NCBI GenBank assembly: GCA_030446685.1
Contig: JAUJMV010000027.1
Span: 2,508-47,749 of the forward strand
Length of the DNA: 45,242 nt
Direction of reading: 5' to 3'
Source of the DNA: Thermomicrobiales bacterium
Lineage (GTDB): Bacteria > Chloroflexota > Chloroflexia > Thermomicrobiales > CADCWN01
Shown here: positions 17,323 to 24,617 of the stretch, one piece after another
Layout: each line of letters opens with the position of its first letter
Position numbering within the stretch: position 1 is the stretch's first letter
Position numbers and translations under genes: made by a program
Notes under the pieces: generated by a model
What the model was told of the DNA's origin: nothing
Database searches by the model: none
The model's input: the letters and a program-made list of their open reading frames with translations, nothing else

Positions 17323-17742
17323 CTAGGGCAGCGACACGACGAAGGGCAGATGCATCGCCGCGCCACTGGTGCCCTCGCTGGAAGTATAGAGGACCCCCTT
17401 CTTGAAGGGCCGGGAACTGACGTGGCCACGGGTCGGGAACCTGCCCGAGTCCGCATTGTCGGGAACCAGCACCTGGATCTCGAAGGCCGTGCCGGGTTGG
17501 CCATCCGGCAGCGGCGCCGCCGTGTAGGTGATTTCGGCGCGCCGCAATTCCCCCCGGAACTCGTCGCTGGGGGCGGCGAGGGTGACGAAGACGAGCAGCC
17601 GGTCGCCCTGCGGCGTGGTCAGCCAGACCGGCGGATCGTCCTCGCACCACTGGTCGCCGGCGCTCGCCGCCGGCGCCAGGAGCGCCAGCAGTAAGATGCT
17701 CGCGATGACCGGCAGCAGGCAGCGCGGGAGCGCTCGTCTCAT
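17323..17742 (-). CDS. secreted hypothetical protein
   Basis: A 139-residue protein with a Sec signal peptide (RRALPRCLLPVIASILLLALLAPAASAG). The ATG at 17742 is preferred over an upstream in-frame ATG because GAGG is 5 nt before it and the signal peptide then starts at residue 1. The mature part is beta-rich (DDPPVWLTTPQGDRLLVFVT, AEITYTAAPLPDGQPGTAFE) and has one Cys. No family is recognised. It lies 36 nt upstream of the GGDEF/EAL gene on the same strand and may be cotranscribed with it; if so it could be an extracytoplasmic partner of the membrane sensor, which is inference only. Confidence 0.65.
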   Translation of the reverse strand: MRRALPRCLLPVIASILLLALLAPAASAGDQWCEDDPPVWLTTPQGDRLLVFVTLAAPSDEFRGELRRAEITYTAAPLPDGQPGTAFEIQVLVPDNADSGRFPTRGHVSSRPFKKGVLYTSSEGTSGAAMHLPFVVSLP

Positions 17743-17973
17743 GTCTACCTCTTCCTCCATCGGACGACAGCCGCCGGCAGGCGCCGGCATCCGCGGCCGT
17801 CAGGCGCGCGACCACGCGGGATCCCTCAGCCCCATGCCAGCGTACCAGGGGGCGCGGCCGGATTCAATAGGGAGAAAGCACCAGTCGGGCGCCGCCGGCA
17901 ACACCGTGGCACGCCCGGCGGCGCGGCCGCGCGCCACGGGACGGGATCGCCGACCGGGTGGGGCGCGCGACGC

Positions 17974-18279
17974 TCAGGCGGTGGCGGTGGCGCTGCTGGC
18001 GACCTCGAACCACCGCTCCTGCCCGTCGGTGCGGTCGGCCTCGTTCATCGGCTGGCGTGTCCGCTGGAAGGTCTCGGTCGCGTGCCAGGCTTCCCAGGCG
18101 GCGCGGCTCTCCCAGGTGCCGACGACGACGCGGCGGTTCGGCGCGTCGAGGGGGATCAGCAGTTGCAGCCCATGCCAGCCGGGCTGGTTGCGGGCGTCCG
18201 CCAGGCGCTCCTGGAAGGCCCGATCCCATTCCGCCTCGCGCCCCGGCTCGAGCGTCGTCTCGGTGATCACGGTCATCAT
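17974..18279 (-). CDS. antibiotic biosynthesis monooxygenase (ABM) domain protein
   Basis: A 101-residue ferredoxin-like alpha/beta protein: VITETTLEPGREAEWDRAFQ, then GWHGLQLLIPLDAPNRRVVV and GTWESRAAWEAWHATETFQR, the usual ABM pattern ending in a W/F helix. ABM proteins form dimers; some oxidise aromatic substrates or degrade haem, many are unassigned. Two adjacent ATGs (18279 and 18276) follow GGGAGGAGACCGCG; the first is used. It lies 58 nt after ppk2 on the same strand, so it may be the last gene of an iscU-like/ppk2/ABM operon. Confidence 0.75.
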   Translation of the reverse strand: MMTVITETTLEPGREAEWDRAFQERLADARNQPGWHGLQLLIPLDAPNRRVVVGTWESRAAWEAWHATETFQRTRQPMNEADRTDGQERWFEVASSATATA

Positions 18280-18336
18280 CGCGGTCTCCTCCCGATGTCC
18301 TCTGCTCGCGGACGATGCCGCCCCGCGCTCCACACG

Positions 18337-19182
18337 CTACGCCCTACGCTCCACGCTCCCCGCGGCGCGCGCGGCCTGGATCGCGGCGAGCTCGCGCTCG
18401 CCGACCTGCCGCAGGTGCGCCAGCCAGGCGTCCTTGTGGGGGCGCAGGGCCTCGACGAGGAGCTGGGCCACCGCGAGGTTGCGGAACCACTTGCGGTCGG
18501 CCGGGACGATTCGCCAGGGGGCGGCCGGGGTGCTGCAGGCGCTGAGGGCGTCCTCGTAGGCGGCGATGTACCGCTCCCAGGAGCGCCGCTCGACCCAGTC
18601 GCCGCTCGACAGCTTCCAGGCCTTGGTCACGTCCCGCTCGCGCGCCAGCAGCCGCTCCTCCTGCTCGGCCTTGCTGATGTAGAGGAAGCACTTGACCAGG
18701 ATCGTGCCGGTGTCGGCGAGGAGGCGCTCGAAGGCGTTGATCTGGTCGTAACGCGCGCGCCAGACGCCCTCCGGGACGAGGTCGTGGACGCGCGCGACCA
18801 GCACGTCCTCGTAGTGGGAGCGGTTGAAGACGCCGAGCTGCCCGCGCTCCGGGACGGCGGCGTGGACGCGCCAGAGGAAGTCGTGCGCCAGCTCGCGCGC
18901 GGTCGGCGCCTTGAAGGAGACGATGTGGCAGCCCGCGGGGTTGACCTCCTTGAGGACGCGCTTCACCGCGCCATCCTTGCCGCTGGTGTCGAGCCCCTGC
19001 AGGATCAGCAGGACGCTGTGGCGGCCGGCGGCGTAGAGGAGTTCCTGCAGCTCGGCCAGCTCCTCGTCGAGGATCTTGAGCCGTTCCTCGCCCTCCTCCT
19101 TCTCCAGACCGGCGTCGTGGCGGGGGTCGTACCGCGCCAGATCCACCCGCTCGCCGGGCGTGACCGTGTAGGCATAGCCCAT
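18337..19182 (-). CDS. ppk2: polyphosphate kinase 2 family protein
   Basis: A 281-residue PPK2-family nucleotide phosphotransferase, which moves phosphate between polyphosphate and nucleoside mono- or diphosphates. The P-loop is LQGLDTSGKDGAVKRVL (~residues 60-76); the family's Asp and lid follow in GVFNRSHYEDVLVARVHDLV and KCFLYISKAEQEERLLARE, with the later conserved KLSSGDWVERRSWERYIAAYEDAL and RIVPADRKWFRNLAVAQLL. Length fits single-domain PPK2 (class III type by the short N-terminus, tentative). ATG at 19182 has GGAGGGG with a 4-nt gap. The stop codon of the upstream IscU-like gene ends 2 nt before this start, so the two are almost certainly cotranscribed and coupled. Confidence 0.92.
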   Translation of the reverse strand: MGYAYTVTPGERVDLARYDPRHDAGLEKEEGEERLKILDEELAELQELLYAAGRHSVLLILQGLDTSGKDGAVKRVLKEVNPAGCHIVSFKAPTARELAHDFLWRVHAAVPERGQLGVFNRSHYEDVLVARVHDLVPEGVWRARYDQINAFERLLADTGTILVKCFLYISKAEQEERLLARERDVTKAWKLSSGDWVERRSWERYIAAYEDALSACSTPAAPWRIVPADRKWFRNLAVAQLLVEALRPHKDAWLAHLRQVGERELAAIQAARAAGSVERRA

Positions 19183-19183
19183 C

Positions 19184-19576
19184 TTACCCCTCCTCCCCGG
19201 CGCTGCGGGTCCGGTAGTCGGCCACGGCGCGGCGGACGGCGTCGGCGGCCAGCGCCGGCGCGTAGCGGCGCTCCGGCGGCAGCCCACCGAGTGCGGCGGT
19301 GATCGCCTCGGCGGTCAGCGCGGCGGCCTCGGCGGGCGCGCGGCCGGCGATCAGCTCCGTCGCCACCGACGCGGCGGCGATCGTCGCGCTGCACCCGAAG
19401 GTGCGGTGCCGGGCGGCGGCGATCCGCCCCGCCTCGACGCGGATCGCGATCTCGACCTGGGTGTCCCCGCCGCGTAGGTCGCCCGCGACCCCGCGCCCGT
19501 TCGCCTCGGGCAGCCGCCCGAGGTTGCGCGGCCGCGCGTAGTGGTCGAGCACCGCGGCGCTGTACACTGCATCCAT
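19184..19576 (-). CDS. IscU/NifU-N-like protein lacking two of three scaffold cysteines
   Basis: A 130-residue protein with the IscU fold pattern: MDAVYSAAVLDHYARPRNLG is the standard start (Y..V.DHy..PRN.G), RTFGCSATIAAASVATELI matches the central GC-G/A-xxAxSS block, and the end LPPERRYAPALAADAVRRAV matches LP..K.HCS.LA.DAi..A. In canonical IscU three Cys hold the cluster; here the first site (usually ACGD) reads LRGGDTQ and the third (usually HCS) reads RYAPA. Only the central Cys remains. Fe-S scaffold function in the usual way is therefore doubtful; it may bind a partner or metal differently. No other isc/suf gene is nearby. Start chosen at ATG 19576. It leads the ppk2 operon. Confidence 0.8.
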   Translation of the reverse strand: MDAVYSAAVLDHYARPRNLGRLPEANGRGVAGDLRGGDTQVEIAIRVEAGRIAAARHRTFGCSATIAAASVATELIAGRAPAEAAALTAEAITAALGGLPPERRYAPALAADAVRRAVADYRTRSAGEEG

Positions 19577-20230
19577 CTCGCTGACTGATCTCCGTGGAGG
19601 GGCGGCCGGCGCCGGCCGCCGGCGCTCGCGGCCGATACCGGGTGATTGTTGCACGGCGGGCGCCGCCCGAGCGCGGGACACGCCCGCGCGACAGAGTTGA
19701 GGCGCAGTCGCGGTCGAGGCGGTGGGCCGGCGCGGCGCGGGGGGGAGTGGGGGCAAAATGGGGAGATTAGGGGGTGGTCGCAGCGGCGCCGAAGAGCGGG
19801 ATTTCCTTGGCATAGCAAGGGAAAGGGCGGCGGCGCGGCGGGTTCGTTTCGCGATTTTCATGTTTTTCGACCCTCGTGTGGTGCCGGCGGCCGGCGCGCT
19901 GCGCGCGATGGTCCGTAGTATCCGAACCCGCGGGGAGGGGGGATGCGTGCCACGTTGGCGGACGATCCGTCGCGGCGAACCGGGTGAGGCGTGCTGCGGC
20001 GCAAGGCGGCCACCGCGGTCAACGGCTGGCACGGCGGCGGCAGGCCCCCGCCGCCAGAGCGGTCAGGGCAGTACTGCGCGGTTCGCGTGGACAAGGCTGA
20101 CTTGATCGCGAACCTAGAATAGACCCCACCCACCCAGCGTGTGGGCGCGGGGTGGCATCGCCCATGCGGGGAGACCGGACGGGCCAGGGGAAGGGATCGG
20201 CGCCGGCGTGCGCGGAAGTGGAGGGGGCGG
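19577..20230. other. 650-nt intergenic region, no gene supported
   Basis: Divergent between the IscU-like gene (leftward) and the small NHLP-like gene (rightward). No open frame here has both a plausible start and protein-like composition. It presumably holds both promoters. TAGAAT near 20117 could be a -10 for the rightward gene, but no matching -35 is found at normal spacing. Confidence 0.5.
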
Positions 20231-20425
20231 ATGAGCCGCGAAGCGCTGCGGGAGATCGTGCTGCGGGCCGAGCGCGAGCCGGAGTTCCGGCAGATCATGG
20301 AGACGAACGGCTATGTGGTGCTGGAGGGGTACGATCTGACCACCGAGGAACGCGACGCGGCGCAGCGCTGGGATCTGGCCGAGTTGCGGCGCCTGGCGGG
20401 ACTGGACGAGGAACACCGGGTGTAG
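20231..20425 (+). CDS. Os1348/Franean1_4349-like small NHLP-clan protein (RiPP-leader-like)
   Basis: A 64-residue protein: SREALREIVLRAEREPEFRQ at the start, then GYDLTTEERDAAQRWDLAEL and LRRLAGLDEEHRV at the end. The pattern 'S.e.l...v.ra..dp.fr..l....... L.gYdLT.eEr.al..ld.e.L..L' is that of Os1348/Franean1_4349-type proteins of the nitrile-hydratase-like leader peptide (NHLP/Nif11) clan, which serve as leaders of ribosomally made, modified peptides in several bacteria. Here there is no Gly-Gly cleavage site, no core peptide after the leader-like part, and no maturase, transporter or protease beside it. ATG at 20231 follows GGAGG. It may be a leader-derived protein with another job. The family match is by eye. 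Confidence 0.65.
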   Translation: MSREALREIVLRAEREPEFRQIMETNGYVVLEGYDLTTEERDAAQRWDLAELRRLAGLDEEHRV

Positions 20426-20509
20426 GGGGCGGCACGCCGGCAGGCGGTTGGGTGAGTAGGAGCACCGTTCGGCTGCCGTGCTTCGCGCCCCCAACTGAGG
20501 ACGGCCCCG

Positions 20510-20764
20510 CTACAGTTCCATGTAGATGCCGGCGGCGTACAGCATGTGCCCGAACAGCCGCCAGTCCGGGTCTTTCGGTGCTGGCTGGCCCTGCCGCATG
20601 TAGAACCGCTCAAGGTCAAGATCCTTGACCCAGAGGGCAAGATACCGGAGGTATTCGTTCAACGACGAATCCTCGGGAGTTCCCTTCCAATGCCATTCGG
20701 CAAGCCCACGAATATACTCCGCCAGATCCTCCCGCGATCGGATCGCGTCCGGCTTCTGATCCAT
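20510..20764 (-). CDS. small acidic hypothetical protein (DUF7660-like)
   Basis: An 84-residue soluble protein starting MDQKPDAIRSREDLAEYIRG, with a Trp/Asp-rich middle (EWHWKGTPEDSSLNEYLRYL) and LWVKDLDLERFYMRQGQPAP. The opening 'SREDLAxYIxxL' plus W-rich middle resembles the DUF7660 family of short bacterial proteins of unknown role, often seen near toxin-immunity islands. ATG at 20764 follows GAGGAGAGAA. It converges on the NHLP-like gene and is divergent from vapB. Confidence 0.6.
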   Translation of the reverse strand: MDQKPDAIRSREDLAEYIRGLAEWHWKGTPEDSSLNEYLRYLALWVKDLDLERFYMRQGQPAPKDPDWRLFGHMLYAAGIYMEL

Positions 20765-20915
20765 TTCTCTCCTCAACGATTGCTCCCGGCCGAGCAGGAC
20801 GGGCATACTGCGAAGCATACCGCAATATGTCGACCGGCGCGCCCCACTTGTTCAGCGCGGTATGGCGGCCTACACTTGCCGGAAGCGTACTCATTCACAC
20901 AGGAGGGATGCGCGC

Positions 20916-21266
20916 ATGACGGCACTGACGCTCGAACTCCCGCCGGAATTGTACGCCCGCCTGCGCGCGGAGGCGGACCGCCTCGGACGCCCGGCCGAGG
21001 CGGTCGCGCAGGAGTGGCTGGCCGAGCGGCTGGACACGCCAACGCCGGCTCCCCGGGAAGACGCGGCACCGGAGTCGCTGAGCGACCGCGACCGCTCCAC
21101 CGCGGCGCTGCGGGCCGCCGGCCTGCTGACCGAACTCGGCCCGGAGGGGAAGCGGCGGGCCGCGCGTTCGCGCGCTACACTGGAAGAAGTGAGCGCCGCG
21201 CTGAGTCGCGCGGGGGGCAAACCGCTGAGTGAGATCATCCTGGAGATGCGCGGACCGAAGGAGTGA
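20916..21266 (+). CDS. vapB: VapB-type antitoxin
   Basis: A 116-residue protein. ATG at 20916 lies 8 nt after AGGAGGG; an ATG inside that region at 20908 hits a stop after three codons. The N-terminus LTLELPPELYARLRAEADRLGRPAEAVAQEWLAERL has the ribbon-helix-helix pattern (a beta strand with alternate hydrophobics, then two helices) of DNA-binding antitoxins. The C-terminal half (LSEIILEMRGPKE at the end) would bind and block the toxin. The toxin gene begins inside the last codon (GTGA overlap), the usual translational coupling. The pair probably represses its own promoter in the 150 nt before it. Confidence 0.8.
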   Translation: MTALTLELPPELYARLRAEADRLGRPAEAVAQEWLAERLDTPTPAPREDAAPESLSDRDRSTAALRAAGLLTELGPEGKRRAARSRATLEEVSAALSRAGGKPLSEIILEMRGPKE

Positions 21267-21727
21267 ACGACTACTACTTCGACTCCAGCGCCATCGCCAA
21301 GCGCTACCTCATCGAGGCCGGCACGGCCTGGATTGGGGGGCTGACCGATCCGACAAGTGGCGATACCCTCTGGCTCGCTGAGCTTACCCAGGTTGAGGTC
21401 GCGGCGGCGCTGGCCGCCCGCCACCGCGCTGGCGCGATCTCGCGCCAGGAGCGCGACGACGCGGTCGACCTCCTGCTCAGGCACTGCCAGACTGAGTACC
21501 GGCTCATCGCCACGAGCCCCGTCATCCTCGACCGAGCGGTGACATTGACGCAGCGGCACCGGCTGCGCGGCTACGACGCGGCGCAACTGGCGACGGCGCT
21601 GGCGACTGATGATACCCTCCGGGCCGCCGGGCTGGCCGGTCTCACTTTCGTCGCCGCCGACGCCGACCTGGTGGCCACGGCGCGCGCCGCGGGCCTGCCT
21701 GCCGACGACCCGAACCGCCACCGCTAG
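21263..21727 (+). CDS. vapC: VapC-type PIN-domain ribonuclease toxin
   Basis: A 154-residue PIN-domain protein. The four acidic residues of the metal site are visible: Asp7 (YFDSSAIAK), Glu45 (TQVEVAAA), Asp105 (RGYDAAQLATAL) and Asp133 or Asp135 (FVAADADLVATA). PIN toxins cut specific tRNA or rRNA sites and stop translation. The GTG start at 21263 overlaps the antitoxin stop by 4 nt. The pair sits immediately left of the integrated element but outside its repeat boundary, so it belongs to the chromosome, not the element. Confidence 0.9.
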   Translation: MNDYYFDSSAIAKRYLIEAGTAWIGGLTDPTSGDTLWLAELTQVEVAAALAARHRAGAISRQERDDAVDLLLRHCQTEYRLIATSPVILDRAVTLTQRHRLRGYDAAQLATALATDDTLRAAGLAGLTFVAADADLVATARAAGLPADDPNRHR

Positions 21728-21810
21728 CGGCGCGGGCCTCTCCGATTTGCGGCACGATCCGAAAACGCCGCCGGGTGCCTCTCGGCCTCCGGCGGCGCTG
21801 TGGCTGCCGC

Positions 21811-21842
21811 GACGTTCGACGTTCGACCTTCAGACCTTCGAC
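21811..21842. repeat. CTTCGAC-type repeat array (single arm)
   Basis: Units GACGTTCGAC, GTTCGACC and CTTCGAC in tandem, almost the same as the right arm at 11369-11407. No facing complementary arm lies between vapC and the element edge. It ends 4 nt before the left copy of the 30-bp repeat. A nearby stem GCCGCCGG/CCGGCGGC (21769-21798) may end vapBC transcription. Confidence 0.6.
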
Positions 21843-21845
21843 CCG

Positions 21846-21875
21846 TCAGACCGGTTTCTTGCGCTGGATCTGGAT
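21846..21875. repeat. attL, 30-bp direct repeat (left)
   Basis: Identical at all 30 positions to 31291-31320, the mrp 3' end. The flanking bases differ on both sides (g/c before, t/c after), so this is the exact repeat length. The strand crossover site must lie within it. Confidence 0.9.
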
Positions 21876-21968
21876 TCGAGGTGTGGTGTCCGTAGACGTT
21901 CGCGGCGTTCAATTTCTCCCGGCCGTAGCGCCGATTCTGTGTGCCAGCGTTCGCGGGGATTCGCACGC

Positions 21969-21989
21969 TTGGCTACATCCTTGGCTACA
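21969..21989. repeat. candidate integrase arm-type site, left
   Basis: Two TTGGCTACA units spaced by three bases, in the same orientation and with 20 of 21 identities to 31184-31204. A third partial unit (GGGCTACAGGG) follows. It starts 93 nt inside attL; its partner ends 86 nt inside attR. Equal placement suggests integrase or excisionase binding. Confidence 0.65.
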
Positions 21990-21992
21990 GGG

Positions 21993-22960
21993 CTACAGGG
22001 TCTGGGCATTCGCGCGGCGTAGGCGATGGTAGGCGGCCAGCGAGCGACAATTACCGGAGCAGTATATTTGCCCCTTGCGCCCCGCGAATGGGCGCTCGCA
22101 CTGGCCACACATGCGCTCCGGTTGCGCTTGGCCTGCAATCTCCAGCGCGAAGGAGACGTAGATCGCGGTGAGCAGCGAGTCGGGCTGGAGGCGGAGCGTG
22201 CCGCCCGGCGTCAAAACGGTGGGGTTGACGTGTCCACGCAGTCGCTCGTTCACCAGGGCGGCGAGAACAGCGTGGGCCGGCCCGCGCACTTCCCCGAAAC
22301 GCCACAACTTGAGGAGCTGGTCGTTCTGTACCCCCGCCGCCGCGATGAGATGTTCAAGCAGGGCGACCTCTTGCCCGTCGCGGCGGTACACGTCGCCACT
22401 TAACGGCGTATACCGACCCCCGATCGGCATGAGCCGGAATGGCCCGTCGAGGGTGTAGGCACAACGCGCCCACACCCTGATAGGCGCTGCCCCCAGAGGA
22501 TGTAGCGCCCCAATTCGTCCACCTGCCCGTCGTTCAGGAGATCCCAGAGCTTCACCAACGCCGCAAGTCGGCGCGTCTCCCGCCGCCATGTGGCAAGGTG
22601 TTCGGCGCGCCCGCCGTGATGCTCCCAATCGCGCCCCGTGGGATCGGCGGTATCAGGCGTCCAGATGAGCGCCTGGTCGCACCCCAAGAGTCCGTGCCGA
22701 TTGGCGAAGCGCACGATCGCCGCTGGCGTGCTGAGCCTGGCGAAGCGACGATGGTCGTCGGTCCGTTCGAGGGGCACGCGCGCGTGCCCAACTTCCCCCT
22801 CGACCAGCCACGGGCCGGGGCGCGTGCCCAGGCCCACGCCGCCCTCTTCGTTCGTCGCGAGCGTCTCCACCCAATGGTGCCCATCACGCGGGACGTAACG
22901 GCGAAATGCGAACAGGCCGCGCGTGGCGTTGTCAAACGGGATCGGCTTTGGCTCTCCCAT
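21993..22960 (-). pseudogene. zinc-finger hypothetical protein, one frameshift
   Basis: The N-terminal frame begins MGEPKPIPFDNATRGLFAFR at ATG 22960 (AGGAGTGGGA just before it) and is open to about 22480. The C-terminal frame continues YTLDGPFRLMPIGGRYTPLS to the stop at 21993. One indel near 22465-22490 separates them; joined, the protein is ~320 residues. The end holds CGQCERPFAGRKGQIYCSGNC (Cys-x2-Cys-x11-Cys-x3-Cys), a zinc-binding treble-clef-like motif, then a basic tail (YHRLRRA). The middle (LVKLWDLLNDGQ, LNERL) recalls CGNR-like proteins whose C-terminal zinc finger follows a helical sensor domain, but I am not sure of the family. It is the first gene inside attL and divergent from the HTH gene, so it could be the element's regulator. 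Confidence 0.6.
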
Positions 22961-23076
22961 TCCCACTCCTCTTTGACGCCAATTTTGACGCGGAAAGCGC
23001 AGCATACGCGGACGCCAGTGGGCAAACTGGTGGTTAGGCGAACGCGACAGGACCGACGACGAATGGAGGGCGAGAC

Positions 23077-23616
23077 ATGGCCGAGAAGCTCTTGCTCAGG
23101 GTGAATGAGGCAGCCGACCTCGCGAGCATCAGCCGCACGAAGGCGTACGAACTGCTCAACGCAGGCGAGTGGCCGAGCGTGCGCGTAGGGGCATCGCTCC
23201 GCGTGCCGCTGGCCGGGCTGCGCGAATGGGTACAGCACCGGACGCGGCAGGGGGTGCCGGCGACGAAGAGGCTGCGTCGAGTGGCGCAGCCTGAGCGCCG
23301 GACAGGCCGAAGCGCCGCACCGGGTGGCACTGATGCGCGGCAGACTTCGGCGCCGACGGGAGATACGCTTATGCTACCCGAAATCCTCTGCGACCGCATC
23401 CTCGACAGCGCGACCCTGGCCGGCTGTCTCGCGCCGCTGCGGCGCGACTACGCCGCCGTGGTGCTGCTGACCGCCGATCTCCCCAACGCCGGGCGGCGCG
23501 CGGCGCTCCGGGGCCGGCAGGAGGCGTACGTCGCGACCCTGGCCGCCTGTCTCCGGACTGCCGGCGACGACGCGGCGGCGCTCCTCTACCAGCGCCTGCC
23601 CTGGAGGCGGCCATGA
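23077..23616 (+). CDS. excisionase-like HTH protein with unknown C-terminal extension
   Basis: A 179-residue protein. Residues ~5-55 (LLLRVNEAADLASISRTKAY, then ELLNAGEWPSVRVGASLRVP) are a MerR-like winged HTH of the AlpA/excisionase class ('HTH_17'), which bends DNA at attachment sites or activates integrase genes. A low-complexity linker (residues 60-100) leads to a second small domain (LPEILCDRILDSATLAGCLA ... DDAAALLYQRLPWRRP) that I do not recognise and that may once have been a separate gene. ATG at 23077; upstream GGAGGGCGAGAC supplies the ribosome-binding site. The stop overlaps the primase start by 4 nt (ATGA), so both are in the replication operon. Confidence 0.75.
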   Translation: MAEKLLLRVNEAADLASISRTKAYELLNAGEWPSVRVGASLRVPLAGLREWVQHRTRQGVPATKRLRRVAQPERRTGRSAAPGGTDARQTSAPTGDTLMLPEILCDRILDSATLAGCLAPLRRDYAAVVLLTADLPNAGRRAALRGRQEAYVATLAACLRTAGDDAAALLYQRLPWRRP

Positions 23617-24617
23617 GCGGCGCGCACGACGCGGCGGCGCTCATGGCTGCCCTCTTCCCACGCCTCGCCGACGAGGAGCACATCGAGATCCGCCCGCTCG
23701 ACGGCCGCGGCGGCGTCGGCCCGCGCCGTTGGTTCACGGACCCCCACGCCGCCGCAGCCTACGCCCTCGCCCTCGCCCCGCGCTGGAACGTGTATTTCGG
23801 CGTCAACCCACGTCGCCAGGGCGGCGGGAAGAAGGCGCACGTCACCAGCGTCCGCGTGCTGCACGCCGATGCGGACGGTAAGTGCTTCCTTGCCGGCCGG
23901 GCCGGCGCGCTGGCGGCGCTGGCCGGCTTCCCCCTCGCCCCGTCGCTGACCGTCGATTCGGGCGGGGGCCTGCAAGCCTACTGGCTGCTGACGGCGCCTA
24001 CCACCGACGTGCCCGGCGTGGAGGGTCTGCTGTCGCGCCTCTACGCCCGCCTGGGCGGCCTGGACAGCGTGCAGGATGCATCGCGCGTCTTGCGCGTCCC
24101 CGGCACGACCAACCACACGTACACCCCGCGGCGCCCGGTGGCGCTCCTCGAATGCCACCCCGCGCGCCGCTACACCCCCGACGAGTTCGCCGCCCTGCTG
24201 CCCGCCCCGCCCGCGCCACCGCGCCCCGCGGCGCCCCCGGTCGGCCCCCGGCGTGACGGCATCCCGCCGCCCGAGGCGATCCGCGAGTTGCTGCGCCACA
24301 TCCCGCCCCAGGGAGACTACCGCGACGACTGGCTGCGCGTCCTGGCCGCCGTCCACAGCGTCTATCCCGGCCCGGAGGGTGTGGCCCTCTGCGAGGAATG
24401 GAGCCGCGGCCGGCCGGGCGAGATCGAGCGGAAGTTCGCCTCCTTCGGGTGCTACCGCGGCGAGCGCGGGCCGGCGACGCTCGGCACGCTCTACTTCCTC
24501 GCGCAGCGGCACGGCTGGCGGCCGACCGGCCGCGCCCGCCTCGTCCTGGTGCCGCGCGCGGTTGACCGCCGGCCCGCCGCGCGCCTGACGCCGGAGGGGG
24601 TGGGCCATGCGCGGTGA
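23613..24617 (+). CDS. RepB-like DNA primase with PriCT-2 domain
   Basis: A 334-residue primase of the archaeo-eukaryotic primase (AEP) superfamily, as found in plasmids and integrative elements. Residues ~50-190 carry the active site: VLHADADGK (Asp pair ~84-86, metal binding), DSGGGLQAYWLL (~114-125, the usual SGGG-x-H/Q nucleotide strand) and SRVLRVPGTTNHT (the R-P-G-T-x-N-x motif). Residues ~226-300 (GDYRDDWLRVLAAVHS ... EEWSRGRPGEIERKFASF) match the Primase C-terminal 2 domain. It would make primers at the element's origin. It overlaps the HTH gene by 4 nt and the ATPase gene by 11 nt, a tight operon with translational coupling. Confidence 0.85.
   Translation: MSGAHDAAALMAALFPRLADEEHIEIRPLDGRGGVGPRRWFTDPHAAAAYALALAPRWNVYFGVNPRRQGGGKKAHVTSVRVLHADADGKCFLAGRAGALAALAGFPLAPSLTVDSGGGLQAYWLLTAPTTDVPGVEGLLSRLYARLGGLDSVQDASRVLRVPGTTNHTYTPRRPVALLECHPARRYTPDEFAALLPAPPAPPRPAAPPVGPRRDGIPPPEAIRELLRHIPPQGDYRDDWLRVLAAVHSVYPGPEGVALCEEWSRGRPGEIERKFASFGCYRGERGPATLGTLYFLAQRHGWRPTGRARLVLVPRAVDRRPAARLTPEGVGHAR

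Noticed and set aside
15040-17694. An 884-codon open frame on the plus strand
   Set aside because: It is the shadow of the GGDEF/EAL gene on the minus strand; GC-rich codon use leaves other frames open. No domain is readable in it. The same holds for 4855-6516 (plus) opposite the GH-like gene and 14780-17263 (minus, other frame).
20117-20122. TAGAAT as the -10 box of the NHLP-like gene
   Set aside because: No -35-like hexamer at 15-19 nt upstream, so I do not list it as a promoter.
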